Part shown: positions 27,411-34,883 of the stretch, one piece after another
Numbering within the stretch: the stretch's first letter is position 1
How the letters are laid out: each line of letters starts with the position of its first letter
Source of the DNA: an uncultured Methanoregula sp.
Lineage (GTDB): Archaea > Halobacteriota > Methanomicrobia > Methanomicrobiales > Methanospirillaceae
Direction: 5' to 3'
NCBI RefSeq assembly: GCF_963667735.1
Contig: NZ_OY763919.1
Span: forward strand, 186,001 to 250,000
Length of the DNA stretch: 64,000 nucleotides
Made by a program: the position numbers and the translations under genes
Notes under the pieces: generated by a model
The model's input: only the letters and a program-made list of their open reading frames with translations
Databases searched by the model: none
What the model was told of the DNA's origin: nothing

Positions 27411-27519
27411 GATAGATTTACACTTCCCCCGGAAGTTGATATAAATACCTGAAATCAGAACAATTCCGGTCACCGGGGTGATGTGCCCAGGATATGTTTA
27501 CAAAATTTATTTTATTTTT

Positions 27520-27547
27520 AGTTAATAACAATTACAATTAATTAACT
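27520..27547 (+). promoter_or_regulatory. AT-rich promoter and inverted repeat before modA
   Basis: The inverted repeat AGTTAAT (27520-27526) and ATTAACT (27541-27547), centred 35 bases before the modA ATG, lies in a very AT-rich stretch (27494-27565) that differs sharply from the surrounding DNA. It is a candidate operator for a molybdate- or tungstate-responsive regulator; AT content alone makes chance repeats likely. Confidence 0.35.
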
Positions 27548-27568
27548 ATATTACGAAATACTACCCAT

Positions 27569-28408
27569 ATGAGCGATATGAAAGCCACACGATCTGTGCT
27601 TATCTGTACTCTCCTTGTCGTCTGTGCATTGTTCGCAGCCGGCTGCACTTCAACATCGAACACAGGAACACCCGCAACGGTCACGACTCCGGCAGGCGCC
27701 CAAAGCGGCATCATCGTATTTGCCGGAGCCGGACTGAAAGCCCCGCTTGACGAGATCGGACCGGCCTTCACCCAGAAATACGGCATCCCGGTGCAGTATA
27801 ATTACGGCGGTGCAGGCACCCTCGTCTCCCAGATGAACCTGACCCGGAAAGGCGATGTTTTTATACCCGGTTCAACGGTTGAGTTCCAGACTGCCAAAGA
27901 CCAGGGACTTGTAACAACAAACCAGCTGGTCGCCTATCACGTACCGGTGATTGCAGTCCAGAAGGGCAACCCGAAGAATATCACAAGCCTGAAGGATTTC
28001 GCCCGGCCCGGCCTGAAGATTGCCCTGGGCGATGCCAATGCAACGGCGATCGGAAAAGCCGGAACCAAGATGTTCAACAAGCTCAACATCACCGCAGCAG
28101 TAGAGAAGAATGTTGTCACCAGGACCCCGACCATCAACGAGCTCACGATTATTATGAACCTCGGTCAGGCAGATGCAGCGCTCCTGACACTGGATCAGAT
28201 CGATGCCACGAAAGTGGATGCGATCACCATCCCGATTGGCGACAATAATGTCCTGATCACGCCGATCGGTGCAACAACGTACTCCCAGAATACCGATGCA
28301 GCAAACAAATTCGTTGCCTATGTCGCATCCGACGAAGGAAAGGCATACTTCGCAAAACACAATTTCCCCACCTACCCGGATCCGGTCTATGCCAATGTCA
28401 AACCATGA
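27569..28408 (+). CDS. modA: molybdate/tungstate-binding lipoprotein ModA
   Basis: Substrate-binding protein of a molybdate/tungstate ABC importer, 279 residues. A signal peptide with a lipobox (LFAAGC, lipidated Cys26) anchors it outside the membrane after a Thr/Ser-rich linker. The mature part has IIVFAGAGLKAPLDEI, NYGGAGTLVSQ and GDVFIPGS, typical of the ModA fold, and ATAIGKAG and TIPIGDN further on. ModA and WtpA families overlap in substrate, so tungstate is possible. It begins a four-gene operon; a second ATG lies nine bases downstream. Confidence 0.9.
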   Translation: MSDMKATRSVLICTLLVVCALFAAGCTSTSNTGTPATVTTPAGAQSGIIVFAGAGLKAPLDEIGPAFTQKYGIPVQYNYGGAGTLVSQMNLTRKGDVFIPGSTVEFQTAKDQGLVTTNQLVAYHVPVIAVQKGNPKNITSLKDFARPGLKIALGDANATAIGKAGTKMFNKLNITAAVEKNVVTRTPTINELTIIMNLGQADAALLTLDQIDATKVDAITIPIGDNNVLITPIGATTYSQNTDAANKFVAYVASDEGKAYFAKHNFPTYPDPVYANVKP

Positions 28409-28436
28409 ACGCTCCCGATGTGAGGGGAAACCTGCC

Positions 28437-28940
28437 ATGATGGAGTTCGAACCAGTAGGGATCGCCCACTCCCGGCTCTCGACTGCCGGTGCTCCGCCAT
28501 TCCAGAGCGTCTTCTCCCGGGAAGAAGGGACGATAGAAATATTTGCAGAATTCCGGGAGGGGCTCAAGAATATCGAGGGGTTTTCCCACCTCATCGTCCT
28601 CTCCTGTTTCGACCGGGCACAAAAACGTGCCCTAACCGAACAGCCGTTATTGGATGCGGAAATGGATCACGGCATCTTTGCATGCCGCCATTTCAACCGC
28701 CCCAATCCGATCGGCATCTCGTATATGGTTCTGACAAAGGTAAACGGGTGTACGCTTTTTGTCAGGGGCATGGATCTCCTTGACGGGACTCCCATCCTCG
28801 ATATCAAGCCCTATATCCCGGCGTTTGACAGCATTCCCGATGCCCGGTCCGGCTGGGTATCCGAAGAGCATATCGGGAGGATACGCGAAACCAGCCTTCG
28901 GGCACACCAGGATCTGAACGAAAAGCACCGGCAGGGATAG
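28437..28940 (+). CDS. TrmO/TsaA-like SAM-dependent methyltransferase in the mod operon
   Basis: Protein of 167 residues with the TsaA/TrmO beta-barrel signatures: EFEPVGIAHS at the start, EIFAEFREGLKNIEGFSHLIVL, FACRHFNRPNPIGIS and LDIKPYIPAFD. Bacterial TrmO N6-methylates t6A37 of certain tRNAs with SAM. Here the gene stands between modA (28 bases) and modB (17 bases) on the same strand, so it is cotranscribed with the importer. A GAGGGG site precedes the ATG at 28437. Its substrate in archaea is not certain, and the operon hints at a link to molybdenum or tungsten use. Confidence 0.83.
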   Translation: MMEFEPVGIAHSRLSTAGAPPFQSVFSREEGTIEIFAEFREGLKNIEGFSHLIVLSCFDRAQKRALTEQPLLDAEMDHGIFACRHFNRPNPIGISYMVLTKVNGCTLFVRGMDLLDGTPILDIKPYIPAFDSIPDARSGWVSEEHIGRIRETSLRAHQDLNEKHRQG

Positions 28941-28957
28941 CAGCAGGATGATTGCTG

Positions 28958-29731
28958 ATGCGAAAAATCTCTCTCGCTATCACCATCATTCTGTTTTTCA
29001 TCATCAGTGCAACCCTTCTCGGTCTGATTCTCTATTCCCCGCTCCCTGTTCTTGCCCGAAGTCTCGCGAGCCCGGAAATCCAGTTCGCAATTGTACTCAG
29101 CCTTGTCACGAGCATACTATCCACCCTCATCTGCATCGCGGTCGCCATCCCGGTGGCCTATGCTCTCGCACGGTACGAGTTCTTCGGCAAGCGGATCGCA
29201 ACCCTTGTCCTCACCATTCCCTTAACACTCCCTCCGCTGGTTGCCGGTATCGCGCTCCTGCTCTTCTTCGGTACGACCCCATGGGGCAAGGCATTGGAGA
29301 ACGCCGGTTTCGCAGTGATTTTCACCCCGCTTGGGATCATTGTTGCAGAAGTATTCGTGAACCTTCCCTACCTGATCCGCATCCTGCGATCCGCATTCTC
29401 ATCGGTGAACCCTCGTTTCGAATACGTGGCAAAGACGCTCGGATGCACGGATACCACCGCATTCTTCCAGGTGACGCTCCCCATGACACGCCACGGTCTC
29501 CTTGCCGGGACGGTCATCACGTGGTCGAAAGCGATGGGAGAGTTCGGGGCGGTGCTGATGCTCGCCGGTGCTACTACCATGAGAACCGAGACACTGCCAA
29601 TTGCACTCTACCTGAATATATCGGCAGGAGACTTCGATCTCGCTGTTGCAGCTGCGACCATCCTGATCCTGATCTCGCTCTTCACGTTGTGTACTGTGGA
29701 ATACTTTGACCGGGATGTGCATGTTTTTTAG
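28958..29731 (+). CDS. modB: molybdate/tungstate ABC transporter permease ModB
   Basis: Membrane permease of 257 residues, about five to six helices. The cytoplasmic EAA loop that docks on the ATPase reads AKTLGCTDTTAFFQVTLPMTRHGLLAG, followed by SKAMGEFGAVLML with the EFGA motif of ModB and CysT permeases. The ATG at 28958 follows GCAGGATG; a TTG six bases upstream is less likely. The modC ribosome binding site begins at its stop codon. Confidence 0.92.
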   Translation: MRKISLAITIILFFIISATLLGLILYSPLPVLARSLASPEIQFAIVLSLVTSILSTLICIAVAIPVAYALARYEFFGKRIATLVLTIPLTLPPLVAGIALLLFFGTTPWGKALENAGFAVIFTPLGIIVAEVFVNLPYLIRILRSAFSSVNPRFEYVAKTLGCTDTTAFFQVTLPMTRHGLLAGTVITWSKAMGEFGAVLMLAGATTMRTETLPIALYLNISAGDFDLAVAAATILILISLFTLCTVEYFDRDVHVF

Positions 29732-29743
29732 GAGGTGTGGGCA

Positions 29744-30805
29744 GTGCTCCGCATAGAATCCCTTTCCATCACCCTTGGCGAATTTTCGGTACGGGATGTC
29801 TCACTTGAGATACAGTCCGGGGAATATTTCATCATTCTCGGTCCGACCGGTGCGGGAAAGACAGTTCTTCTGGAAACAATTGCCGGCATCCATACGCCAG
29901 AGTCAGGAAAAATTTTCCTAGGCAGCCGGGAGATCACATCAACAGAACCGCGCTCACGGAATATCGGCATGGTATACCAGGACTACATGCTCTTTCCTCA
30001 TCTTTCGGTACAGGACAATATCGCGTTCGGGCTGCGTCAGAAAAAGACCTCTCCGGGTAACCAGCAGGCGCTGGTGGATGAGATGAGTTCACTCCTGGAA
30101 ATTTCCCATCTCAAAAAACGATTTCCCGGGACATTGAGCGGGGGCGAGCAGCAGCGGGTCGCTCTTGCCAGGGCACTGGTACTCAGGCCGGAGATCCTGC
30201 TGCTCGATGAACCGATGAGCGCACTTGACGGCCGCACGAGGGAACGGATGCGCATGGAATTGTCCCGCATCCGAAAACTTACAGGGACGACAATCATTCA
30301 GATTACGCATCATTTCGAGGATGTTTTTGCGCTTGCCGACAGGATTGCAATCATGCAGGAGGGACACATTGTCCAGATCGGGGAAACATCGGACGTATTC
30401 CTGCATCCTGCCGATACCTTTGTTGCAGAGTTCCTGGGTATCGGCAATATTATCCGGGGGAGTTCATCGAAAGCCGGAAATATTACCCGGATCACGCCCA
30501 TTCTCGGCCCGTCATTCTTTGCTGCTTCCGAGATTGCCGGGGACGTGGTTGCCACCCTGCATGCCGAAGACGTGATCCTGTCCGTAGAACCTTTCGCTTC
30601 CAGCGCCCGTAACTGCCTTCCGGGAATCGTCTCAGAAGTCGTTGCCTTTGGGAGTACGGTCAGGGTTATCCTCGATGTGGGTTTTCCGCTCACGGCACTC
30701 CTGACCCGGGAGAGCTGCCGGGATCTGCATCTCGAACGGGGAAGCAAAGTCTATGCAACGTTCAAGGCGTCGGCAGTCCATGTGATCCCGGTAACCCTGT
30801 TCTGA
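29744..30805 (+). CDS. modC: molybdate/tungstate ABC transporter ATPase ModC
   Basis: ATPase of the importer, 353 residues. Walker A is GPTGAGKT, the Q-loop is YQDYMLFPHLSV, the signature is LSGGEQQRVALARAL, Walker B is ILLLDEP and the switch histidine is in QITHHFEDV. The C-terminal 110 residues form a TOBE-like domain that may sense oxyanion. GGAGGTG at 29731-29737 points to the GTG at 29744 as start; the GTG at 29735 lies inside the ribosome binding site. Last gene of the operon. Confidence 0.93.
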   Translation: MLRIESLSITLGEFSVRDVSLEIQSGEYFIILGPTGAGKTVLLETIAGIHTPESGKIFLGSREITSTEPRSRNIGMVYQDYMLFPHLSVQDNIAFGLRQKKTSPGNQQALVDEMSSLLEISHLKKRFPGTLSGGEQQRVALARALVLRPEILLLDEPMSALDGRTRERMRMELSRIRKLTGTTIIQITHHFEDVFALADRIAIMQEGHIVQIGETSDVFLHPADTFVAEFLGIGNIIRGSSSKAGNITRITPILGPSFFAASEIAGDVVATLHAEDVILSVEPFASSARNCLPGIVSEVVAFGSTVRVILDVGFPLTALLTRESCRDLHLERGSKVYATFKASAVHVIPVTLF

Positions 30806-30908
30806 ATTACCCGGGAGAACAATTTCAGGATTTGCGTACCGGATCTCTTTCTTGGCGGATTTGCCCGTGTCATGAGACATGAGATGGCGCGGGTTCGGGA
30901 CATACGAT

Positions 30909-31168
30909 AAAATACCCCCGGTACTGGCTCCGTTTCCCTTGCTGATATCCAGACCCCTACCGGAAAACCCCATAAAATCGCCCGTTTCTGTTCCTGTGGA
31001 GAATCCCCTTAATTATTACTCCGTAAGCCAAAATACGGCAGAAATGCACCTCGTCTTTTGACCATTAATGGCCATAGATTCGAGGTTGTTTCCGTCACAT
31101 ATTTTGCCCAATCCGGACCAGGAAAGGCTGCCAGAAAGCGAATATGAAGGTCGTTTTCCAGCGAAGGA
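30909..31168 (+). repeat. dispersed intergenic repeat, copy 2 (most divergent)
   Basis: Second copy of the dispersed repeat, between modC and the marR promoter. Matching landmarks include AAAATAC at the start, TTTCTGTTCCTGTGGAGAAT, GAAATGCACCTCGTCTTTTG, ACCATTAATGGCC and GAATATGAAGGTCGTTTTCC near the end. The CGGCAGGGG block in the centre is altered. Same orientation as the other copies. Confidence 0.72.
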
Positions 31169-31255
31169 ATCAAAAAAATGCGGAATATCGGGGTGCGGTC
31201 ACTAGGGACCAATCGATTGTTTCCGCTCAATAGTTACCACAGATGCCAATCCCGG

Positions 31256-31291
31256 AAATATTTATTAGTGACTTAATCATTAAGTTACTAA
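31256..31291 (+). promoter_or_regulatory. TATA box and palindromic operator of the marR gene
   Basis: AAATATTTATT (about 31256-31266) is a TATA-like box. It runs into a long palindrome: TTAGTGACTTAAT (31265-31277), one central C, then ATTAAGTTACTAA (31279-31291), with 12 of 13 pairs matching. The palindrome ends 13 bases before the ATG of the MarR gene, so protein bound there would block transcription. It fits autoregulation of the marR-exporter operon. Confidence 0.75.
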
Positions 31292-31304
31292 GCAATTGAT
31301 CATT

Positions 31305-31811
31305 ATGAGCCAAACCACCATTACAATGCCGGAACTTTACCAGGTCTGGATGAGAATCCGGAACAAAATGAACGTCATGGAGAGCATCCCCCGTGATTTC
31401 GGTGTGGACGACCCGCTTTTTCTCTCTGAGATCCACACCATCCAGGCAATCGGGAATACGCCGGAGAACAACGTCAGGATCATCGCAGAAATCCTGGGTG
31501 TGACACCGTCCGCGGCATCGCAGGTGATCACAAAACTGACAAAACGCGGGCTGGTGCGTAAGATCCGGGGAGTCCGTAACGAAAAAGAAGTCTCGCTTGA
31601 GCTGACCGGGCAGGGGTTGATCGCGTTCAAAAATCACGAACAGGTCCACGCACAAGTTCAAACACGCATCACCGAACGGATCGGCGATCTTAACAAAGAG
31701 GAACTGGATACCATCGGGCGGGTCTTTTCTGCATTCGAATCGGTGTACGATGAACGCATCGATGCACTCATGCAGGCCGCTGACAGTAAGACCGGGACGC
31801 GATCAGATTGA
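31305..31811 (+). CDS. MarR-family transcriptional regulator
   Basis: Winged-helix repressor of 168 residues. The DNA-binding part reads IIAEILGVTPSAASQVITKLTKRGLVRKIRGVRNEKEVSLELTGQG at about 60-105, with the wing at RGVRNEKE; the N- and C-terminal helices form the dimer interface. The ATG at 31305 is preferred over a frame start nine bases earlier. A palindromic operator lies between TATA box and start. The stop overlaps the region of the MFS exporter start, so it probably represses its own operon and responds to a small molecule handled by that transporter. Confidence 0.88.
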   Translation: MSQTTITMPELYQVWMRIRNKMNVMESIPRDFGVDDPLFLSEIHTIQAIGNTPENNVRIIAEILGVTPSAASQVITKLTKRGLVRKIRGVRNEKEVSLELTGQGLIAFKNHEQVHAQVQTRITERIGDLNKEELDTIGRVFSAFESVYDERIDALMQAADSKTGTRSD

Positions 31812-31822
31812 GCAGCAATTCC

Positions 31823-33001
31823 ATGACAACCACTCCGGAAACAACAATCCGCCGATCAGGTCATACGTGGGAACTCGCCCGGCTCACCCTCGCGCATCTC
31901 ATAAACGATACGTATTTCCCGGTGTTGATGGCGTTGCAGCCGATCCTGATTACAACTCTTGGCTACAGTTATTTCCAGGCAGCCCTCCTGGTGGTGACGT
32001 ACAGCCTGCTCTCCTCGCTTCTCCAGCCGGTCTTCGGTCACCTTGCCGATAAGAAGGGATTTCGGGTCAGCATCGGCCTCTCGATCCTGTTGTCCGGATG
32101 CGGTATCGCACTTCTTGGCCAGCTTTCGGATCATTACCTGATCATGCTTGGATGCGTTGCGTTATCCGCCGTGGGAACTGCAAGCTTTCATCCCGGGGCG
32201 CTCTGCAAGGTCGGCGCGTTAGCGGCATCGGGCAACCGGGGGAAGATTACATCGTTTTTCATCGTAGGGGGAAACCTTGGGCAGGCAATTGGCCCGCTTA
32301 TCGCTGGGCTCGCTCTCGCATACGGGAGTATCCAAGCGGTTACATGGCTGATTTTACCGGCTGTAATAATGGCTCTGTTTCTCCTTGTTTACCCGATCCC
32401 GGATACCTGCCCGGTCGCTCTGAAAACTACAGGAACCGGAAACGAGAACTGGAAACCGGTCATCCTGCTCTTTGCCGGTTCGACCCTGAGAATGTGGGTA
32501 ACCTACGGGGCGATGACGTTCCTCCCAACATTCCTTGTCCTGAACGGGTATCCCATACTTGAGGCAACGATACTCATCAGTGTCATGCTTTTAGCAGGTG
32601 TTGCCGGCCAACTCACCGGGGGTATGCTTTCAGATAGGATCGGGAGAAAAACGGTGATTGTAATAACAACATTTGCAGCCATACCGGCATTTACCGCCAT
32701 CCTGTTCGCGCACGGCTTCCTTCTCATTGCTGCGATCATTGCGTTCGGGTTCCTTCTCTGGTCATCCTTTGGAGTCACCGTCGCGATGGCCCACGAGCTG
32801 ATGCCAACGCAGATTGGACTGGTCTCAGGTCTTTTCCTTGGAATCGCCATGGGGGTTGGCGGGATTGGGGTTTCAGTATCGGGGGCCCTTGCAGACCGGA
32901 TTGGGCTTAACGCAAGCCTGTTCCTGTTCCCGGTGATCATCCTTGCTACAGCGGTGCTCTTTTTGATGGTCGGATATCCACGAAAAGAGGTAAATTGCTG
33001 A
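31823..33001 (+). CDS. MFS transporter, fosmidomycin-resistance type
   Basis: Major facilitator of 392 residues with 12 predicted helices. The loop between helices 2 and 3 is FGHLADKKGFR, the MFS motif A form, and a second copy, GGMLSDRIGRKTV, appears in the C-terminal half. AHLINDTYFPVLMALQPIL near the N terminus and ASFHPGALCKVGALA are typical of the fosmidomycin-resistance (Fsr) subfamily. The ATG at 31823 is chosen; a TTG at 31808 overlapping the marR stop is possible. With the MarR repressor it looks like an inducible efflux unit; the substrate is unknown. Confidence 0.85.
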   Translation: MTTTPETTIRRSGHTWELARLTLAHLINDTYFPVLMALQPILITTLGYSYFQAALLVVTYSLLSSLLQPVFGHLADKKGFRVSIGLSILLSGCGIALLGQLSDHYLIMLGCVALSAVGTASFHPGALCKVGALAASGNRGKITSFFIVGGNLGQAIGPLIAGLALAYGSIQAVTWLILPAVIMALFLLVYPIPDTCPVALKTTGTGNENWKPVILLFAGSTLRMWVTYGAMTFLPTFLVLNGYPILEATILISVMLLAGVAGQLTGGMLSDRIGRKTVIVITTFAAIPAFTAILFAHGFLLIAAIIAFGFLLWSSFGVTVAMAHELMPTQIGLVSGLFLGIAMGVGGIGVSVSGALADRIGLNASLFLFPVIILATAVLFLMVGYPRKEVNC

Positions 33002-33052
33002 TAAACCCGACAAACGGTAAATTATAGGGAGATAACACGATCAGAGGAAAAA

Positions 33053-33075
33053 ACCGGCAGCAGATCTCTGCCGGT
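33053..33075 (+). terminator. hairpin after the MFS gene
   Basis: An 8-bp perfect stem, ACCGGCAG and CTGCCGGT, with a 7-base loop, lies 52 bases past the MFS stop. It is terminator-like in form, though no T tract directly follows. Confidence 0.45.
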
Positions 33076-33181
33076 ATTCATTCTGGCCCGGACGGATTAA
33101 ATAATGAAAGGAAAATGCGGTTGTGCCTCTTTTCCGCAAGAGACTTTTTCAGGACAGTCGCAATAGTGTTAAAAAACAGAA

Positions 33182-33460
33182 CTAATTTCGTCCATAGGGT
33201 TCCAGCCAGGCCGTCCCCACCCATTCCAGGAACCGGGATGTCCGTTCTTTTGGCTGCGCATGAGTCCTGAAATATTCAAGCAGTGTCCGGACAAGATCAC
33301 GGACCTCACCGGAAGTCAGGCCGGTCGTGACCTGTTCACCCTGACAGGATTTAAATCCGCTGTGCCCTCCAAAGAATACGGTCCAGCCCTTTGCGGTGCC
33401 CATGATACCGATATCCCGGACACGGCTCTCTCCACAGCAGCGCGGGCATCCGGAATGATG
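33182..33460 (-). pseudogene. 5'-truncated sirohaem nitrite/sulfite reductase-like remnant
   Basis: The minus-strand frame encodes SGCPRCCGESRVRDIGIMGT, then GWTVFFGGHSGFKSC, then a C-terminal helix region ending LEPYGRN. This is the C-terminal half of the small stand-alone NIR_SIR proteins of methanogens, including two cysteine pairs of the type that bind the [4Fe-4S]-sirohaem site. An in-frame TGA (33461-33463) lies just before it and the N-terminal ferredoxin-like half is absent; the DNA upstream is the promoter of the next gene. The only in-frame ATG would cut off the cysteines. It is a gene remnant from deletion or rearrangement. Confidence 0.72.
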
Positions 33461-33483
33461 TCATAGTGCAATATTTTAAATGA

Positions 33484-33523
33484 TTTATGCGCATATGAGT
33501 AAATATCGTACGGCAGCCGTACG
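33484..33523 (+). promoter_or_regulatory. promoter of the Cys-rich gene: shared 20-bp motif and palindrome
   Basis: TTTATGCGCATATGAGTAAA (33484-33503) matches 17 of 20 bases of a sequence before the DUF5320 gene at the same distance from the start codon. Immediately after lies a perfect palindrome, CGTACGGC-A-GCCGTACG (33507-33523), ending 14 bases before the ATG at 33538. The first is likely a promoter/operator shared by the two genes; the second could be an extra operator or a hairpin in the leader. Confidence 0.6.
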
Positions 33524-33537
33524 GTTGGTGACACTCA

Positions 33538-33774
33538 ATGCAAAAGAATACAGACACAGCAACCAGCAATGTCAAAAAATCCGATGAACAGAACGAATCC
33601 ACCACCCTGCACACCTGTGCCTGCGGCGAGCAGCACGAAGAGATCCCGGATTCCCCCAGCCACCGGGAAACCTGCACGTCTCCCAAAAAATTCGGGAACT
33701 CCTGCTGCTGCGGATCCGGAGAGGAAGCAACTGCGGCACGTCTCCGGTGCGGCCACGGACCCCGGTGCCACTAG
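33538..33774 (+). CDS. small cysteine-rich protein
   Basis: A 78-residue hydrophilic protein with eight cysteines: HTCACGEQH near residue 26, ETC, then SCCCGSGEE, and C-terminal RCGHGPRCH. The CxC, CCC and CxxH groups suggest metal or Fe-S binding. It starts at an ATG with GGTGA six bases upstream and has a distinctive promoter. It matches no family I know. It lies 36 bases ahead of the small gene at 33811 and is probably cotranscribed with it. Confidence 0.65.
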   Translation: MQKNTDTATSNVKKSDEQNESTTLHTCACGEQHEEIPDSPSHRETCTSPKKFGNSCCCGSGEEATAARLRCGHGPRCH

Positions 33775-33810
33775 CCACACTTTTTTTATCCATTCTCCGG
33801 AGGCCATGCC

Positions 33811-34128
33811 ATGACTCATCACCCGGAACTTCCCGGACTGCTGGAGCAGTTCATGAACGAGACCGGTATCGATGAGCAGTGGGTGACGGTCCAGGAGCTC
33901 CGCGACCGGTTTGACCTGGACGCATCCGCAGGACCGGCCATCTCCGGTTTCCTCTGTAAAATCCACCACGGGACCTCCGTCTCCTGCCGGTACCGGGTGG
34001 TACGGATGGAGAAATATCAGGACTCCGTTCCCCCGTACCGGATCATCAAGCGATATCTTGTCCGTGAACGCCCGCTGCGGAATCCTGCAGGATCCCGAAC
34101 AAAGTATCCCTGCAATGAATTCCGGTAA
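33811..34128 (+). CDS. small archaeal protein, paralogue of the gene at 37459
   Basis: A 105-residue protein of unknown function. Its first 50 residues closely match those of the protein at 37459: LLEQFMNETGIDEQWVTVQE here and LLEQFMQDEGRDERWITVQE there, both then followed by LRDRF and an SGFL segment. The shape, helices then a short beta region (CRYRVVRMEK), resembles a winged helix, but no family is recognised. It has a GGAGG site before the ATG. The two paralogues enclose the DUF134-DUF5320-atwA-mrp genes. Confidence 0.68.
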   Translation: MTHHPELPGLLEQFMNETGIDEQWVTVQELRDRFDLDASAGPAISGFLCKIHHGTSVSCRYRVVRMEKYQDSVPPYRIIKRYLVRERPLRNPAGSRTKYPCNEFR

Positions 34129-34154
34129 ACCTGTTATACTTACGAATTCACACT

Positions 34155-34550
34155 ATGATCAGGAACCTCTCCATGGCAGCGGATGAAAACAGCGAGATGA
34201 ATGAGTGTCCCCGGCGGGGAAGACCGCGGCTCAGGCGCACCATTGCCGGCAATTCGGAATCCCGCTGTTACAAACCCTGTTGCTGTCCGGAGCAGGAAGG
34301 AACAGGCATCTCGCTGCAGCCCGATGAGATCGAGTTGATCCGGCTCATCGACCTCGAAGGGCTCGAACAGGAAGAGGCTGCCGAGAGACTGGGGGTCTCG
34401 CGTAAGACCGCGTGGCGCGATCTCCATGAGGCCCGGCGCAAGATTGCCGATGCACTCGTCAACGGGAAAGGGATCGAGATGGCCGGCTGCACAAAAGCTG
34501 CTGAAGGCCGGTGCCCGAAATGCCCGAAGGATACGACTGACCGGATCTAA
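34155..34550 (+). CDS. DUF134 helix-turn-helix regulator
   Basis: Predicted DNA-binding protein of 131 residues. RRGRPRLRRTI starts the DUF134 domain, a CYKPCCCPEQEG segment follows where the family has YFKPRG, and the helix-turn-helix is LEGLEQEEAAERLGVSRKTAWRDLHEARRKIADALVNGK. The C terminus is Cys-rich (GCTKAAEGRCPKCPK). The extra cysteines suggest metal or Fe-S sensing. Starts at 34155 or at 34173, which has GGAAC upstream, are both possible. DUF134 genes often neighbour DUF5320 and Mrp/MinD ATPase genes, as here, so it probably controls this cluster. Confidence 0.85.
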   Translation: MIRNLSMAADENSEMNECPRRGRPRLRRTIAGNSESRCYKPCCCPEQEGTGISLQPDEIELIRLIDLEGLEQEEAAERLGVSRKTAWRDLHEARRKIADALVNGKGIEMAGCTKAAEGRCPKCPKDTTDRI

Positions 34551-34670
34551 AAGTAATTCTTCTTTTTTTAGGAAGCGGACCGGGTGACCGGCATGCCGGT
34601 ACCAATGGCAGCCGGGAGATGCACGCCGTCACACGCTCCACATTGTTCCTGTGATCCCGATCCTTAAATC

Positions 34671-34690
34671 TTTATGCTCATATGTGTAAT
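34671..34690 (+). promoter_or_regulatory. shared motif in the DUF5320 gene promoter
   Basis: TTTATGCTCATATGTGTAAT is 17/20 identical to the sequence at 33484-33503. It starts 51 bases before the DUF5320 ATG, against 54 for the other copy. The core ATGCNCATATG contains overlapping half sites, as expected of an operator. The DUF134 protein encoded between the two is the obvious candidate ligand. Confidence 0.6.
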
Positions 34691-34721
34691 AATTCCCTAC
34701 GAGCAATCATGAGGTTTTCCA

Positions 34722-34868
34722 ATGCCGAATTTTGATGGAAACGGACCGCTGAAGCGTGGGCGGGTAATCGGACGGGGGCTTGGGCCCTGCAGGAGAAGCG
34801 ATGATGGATGCGACTGTTGCACCGAACCACAAACCATTGTAAAAAGTAAAGAGAAGCAGGCTGAGTGA
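34722..34868 (+). CDS. DUF5320 family small protein
   Basis: A 48-residue peptide starting MPNFDGNGPLKRGRVIGRGL and GPC, the MPxFDGTGPxGxGPxTGRGxGxC signature of DUF5320. A CDCC group follows. GAGGT lies five bases before the ATG. Such proteins are found beside DUF134, Mrp and NifX/NifB-type genes in many anaerobes, and are thought to belong to a metal-cluster system, but the function is not established. It ends 15 bases before atwA. Confidence 0.82.
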   Translation: MPNFDGNGPLKRGRVIGRGLGPCRRSDDGCDCCTEPQTIVKSKEKQAE

Positions 34869-34883
34869 ACGGGGGAAAACAGC

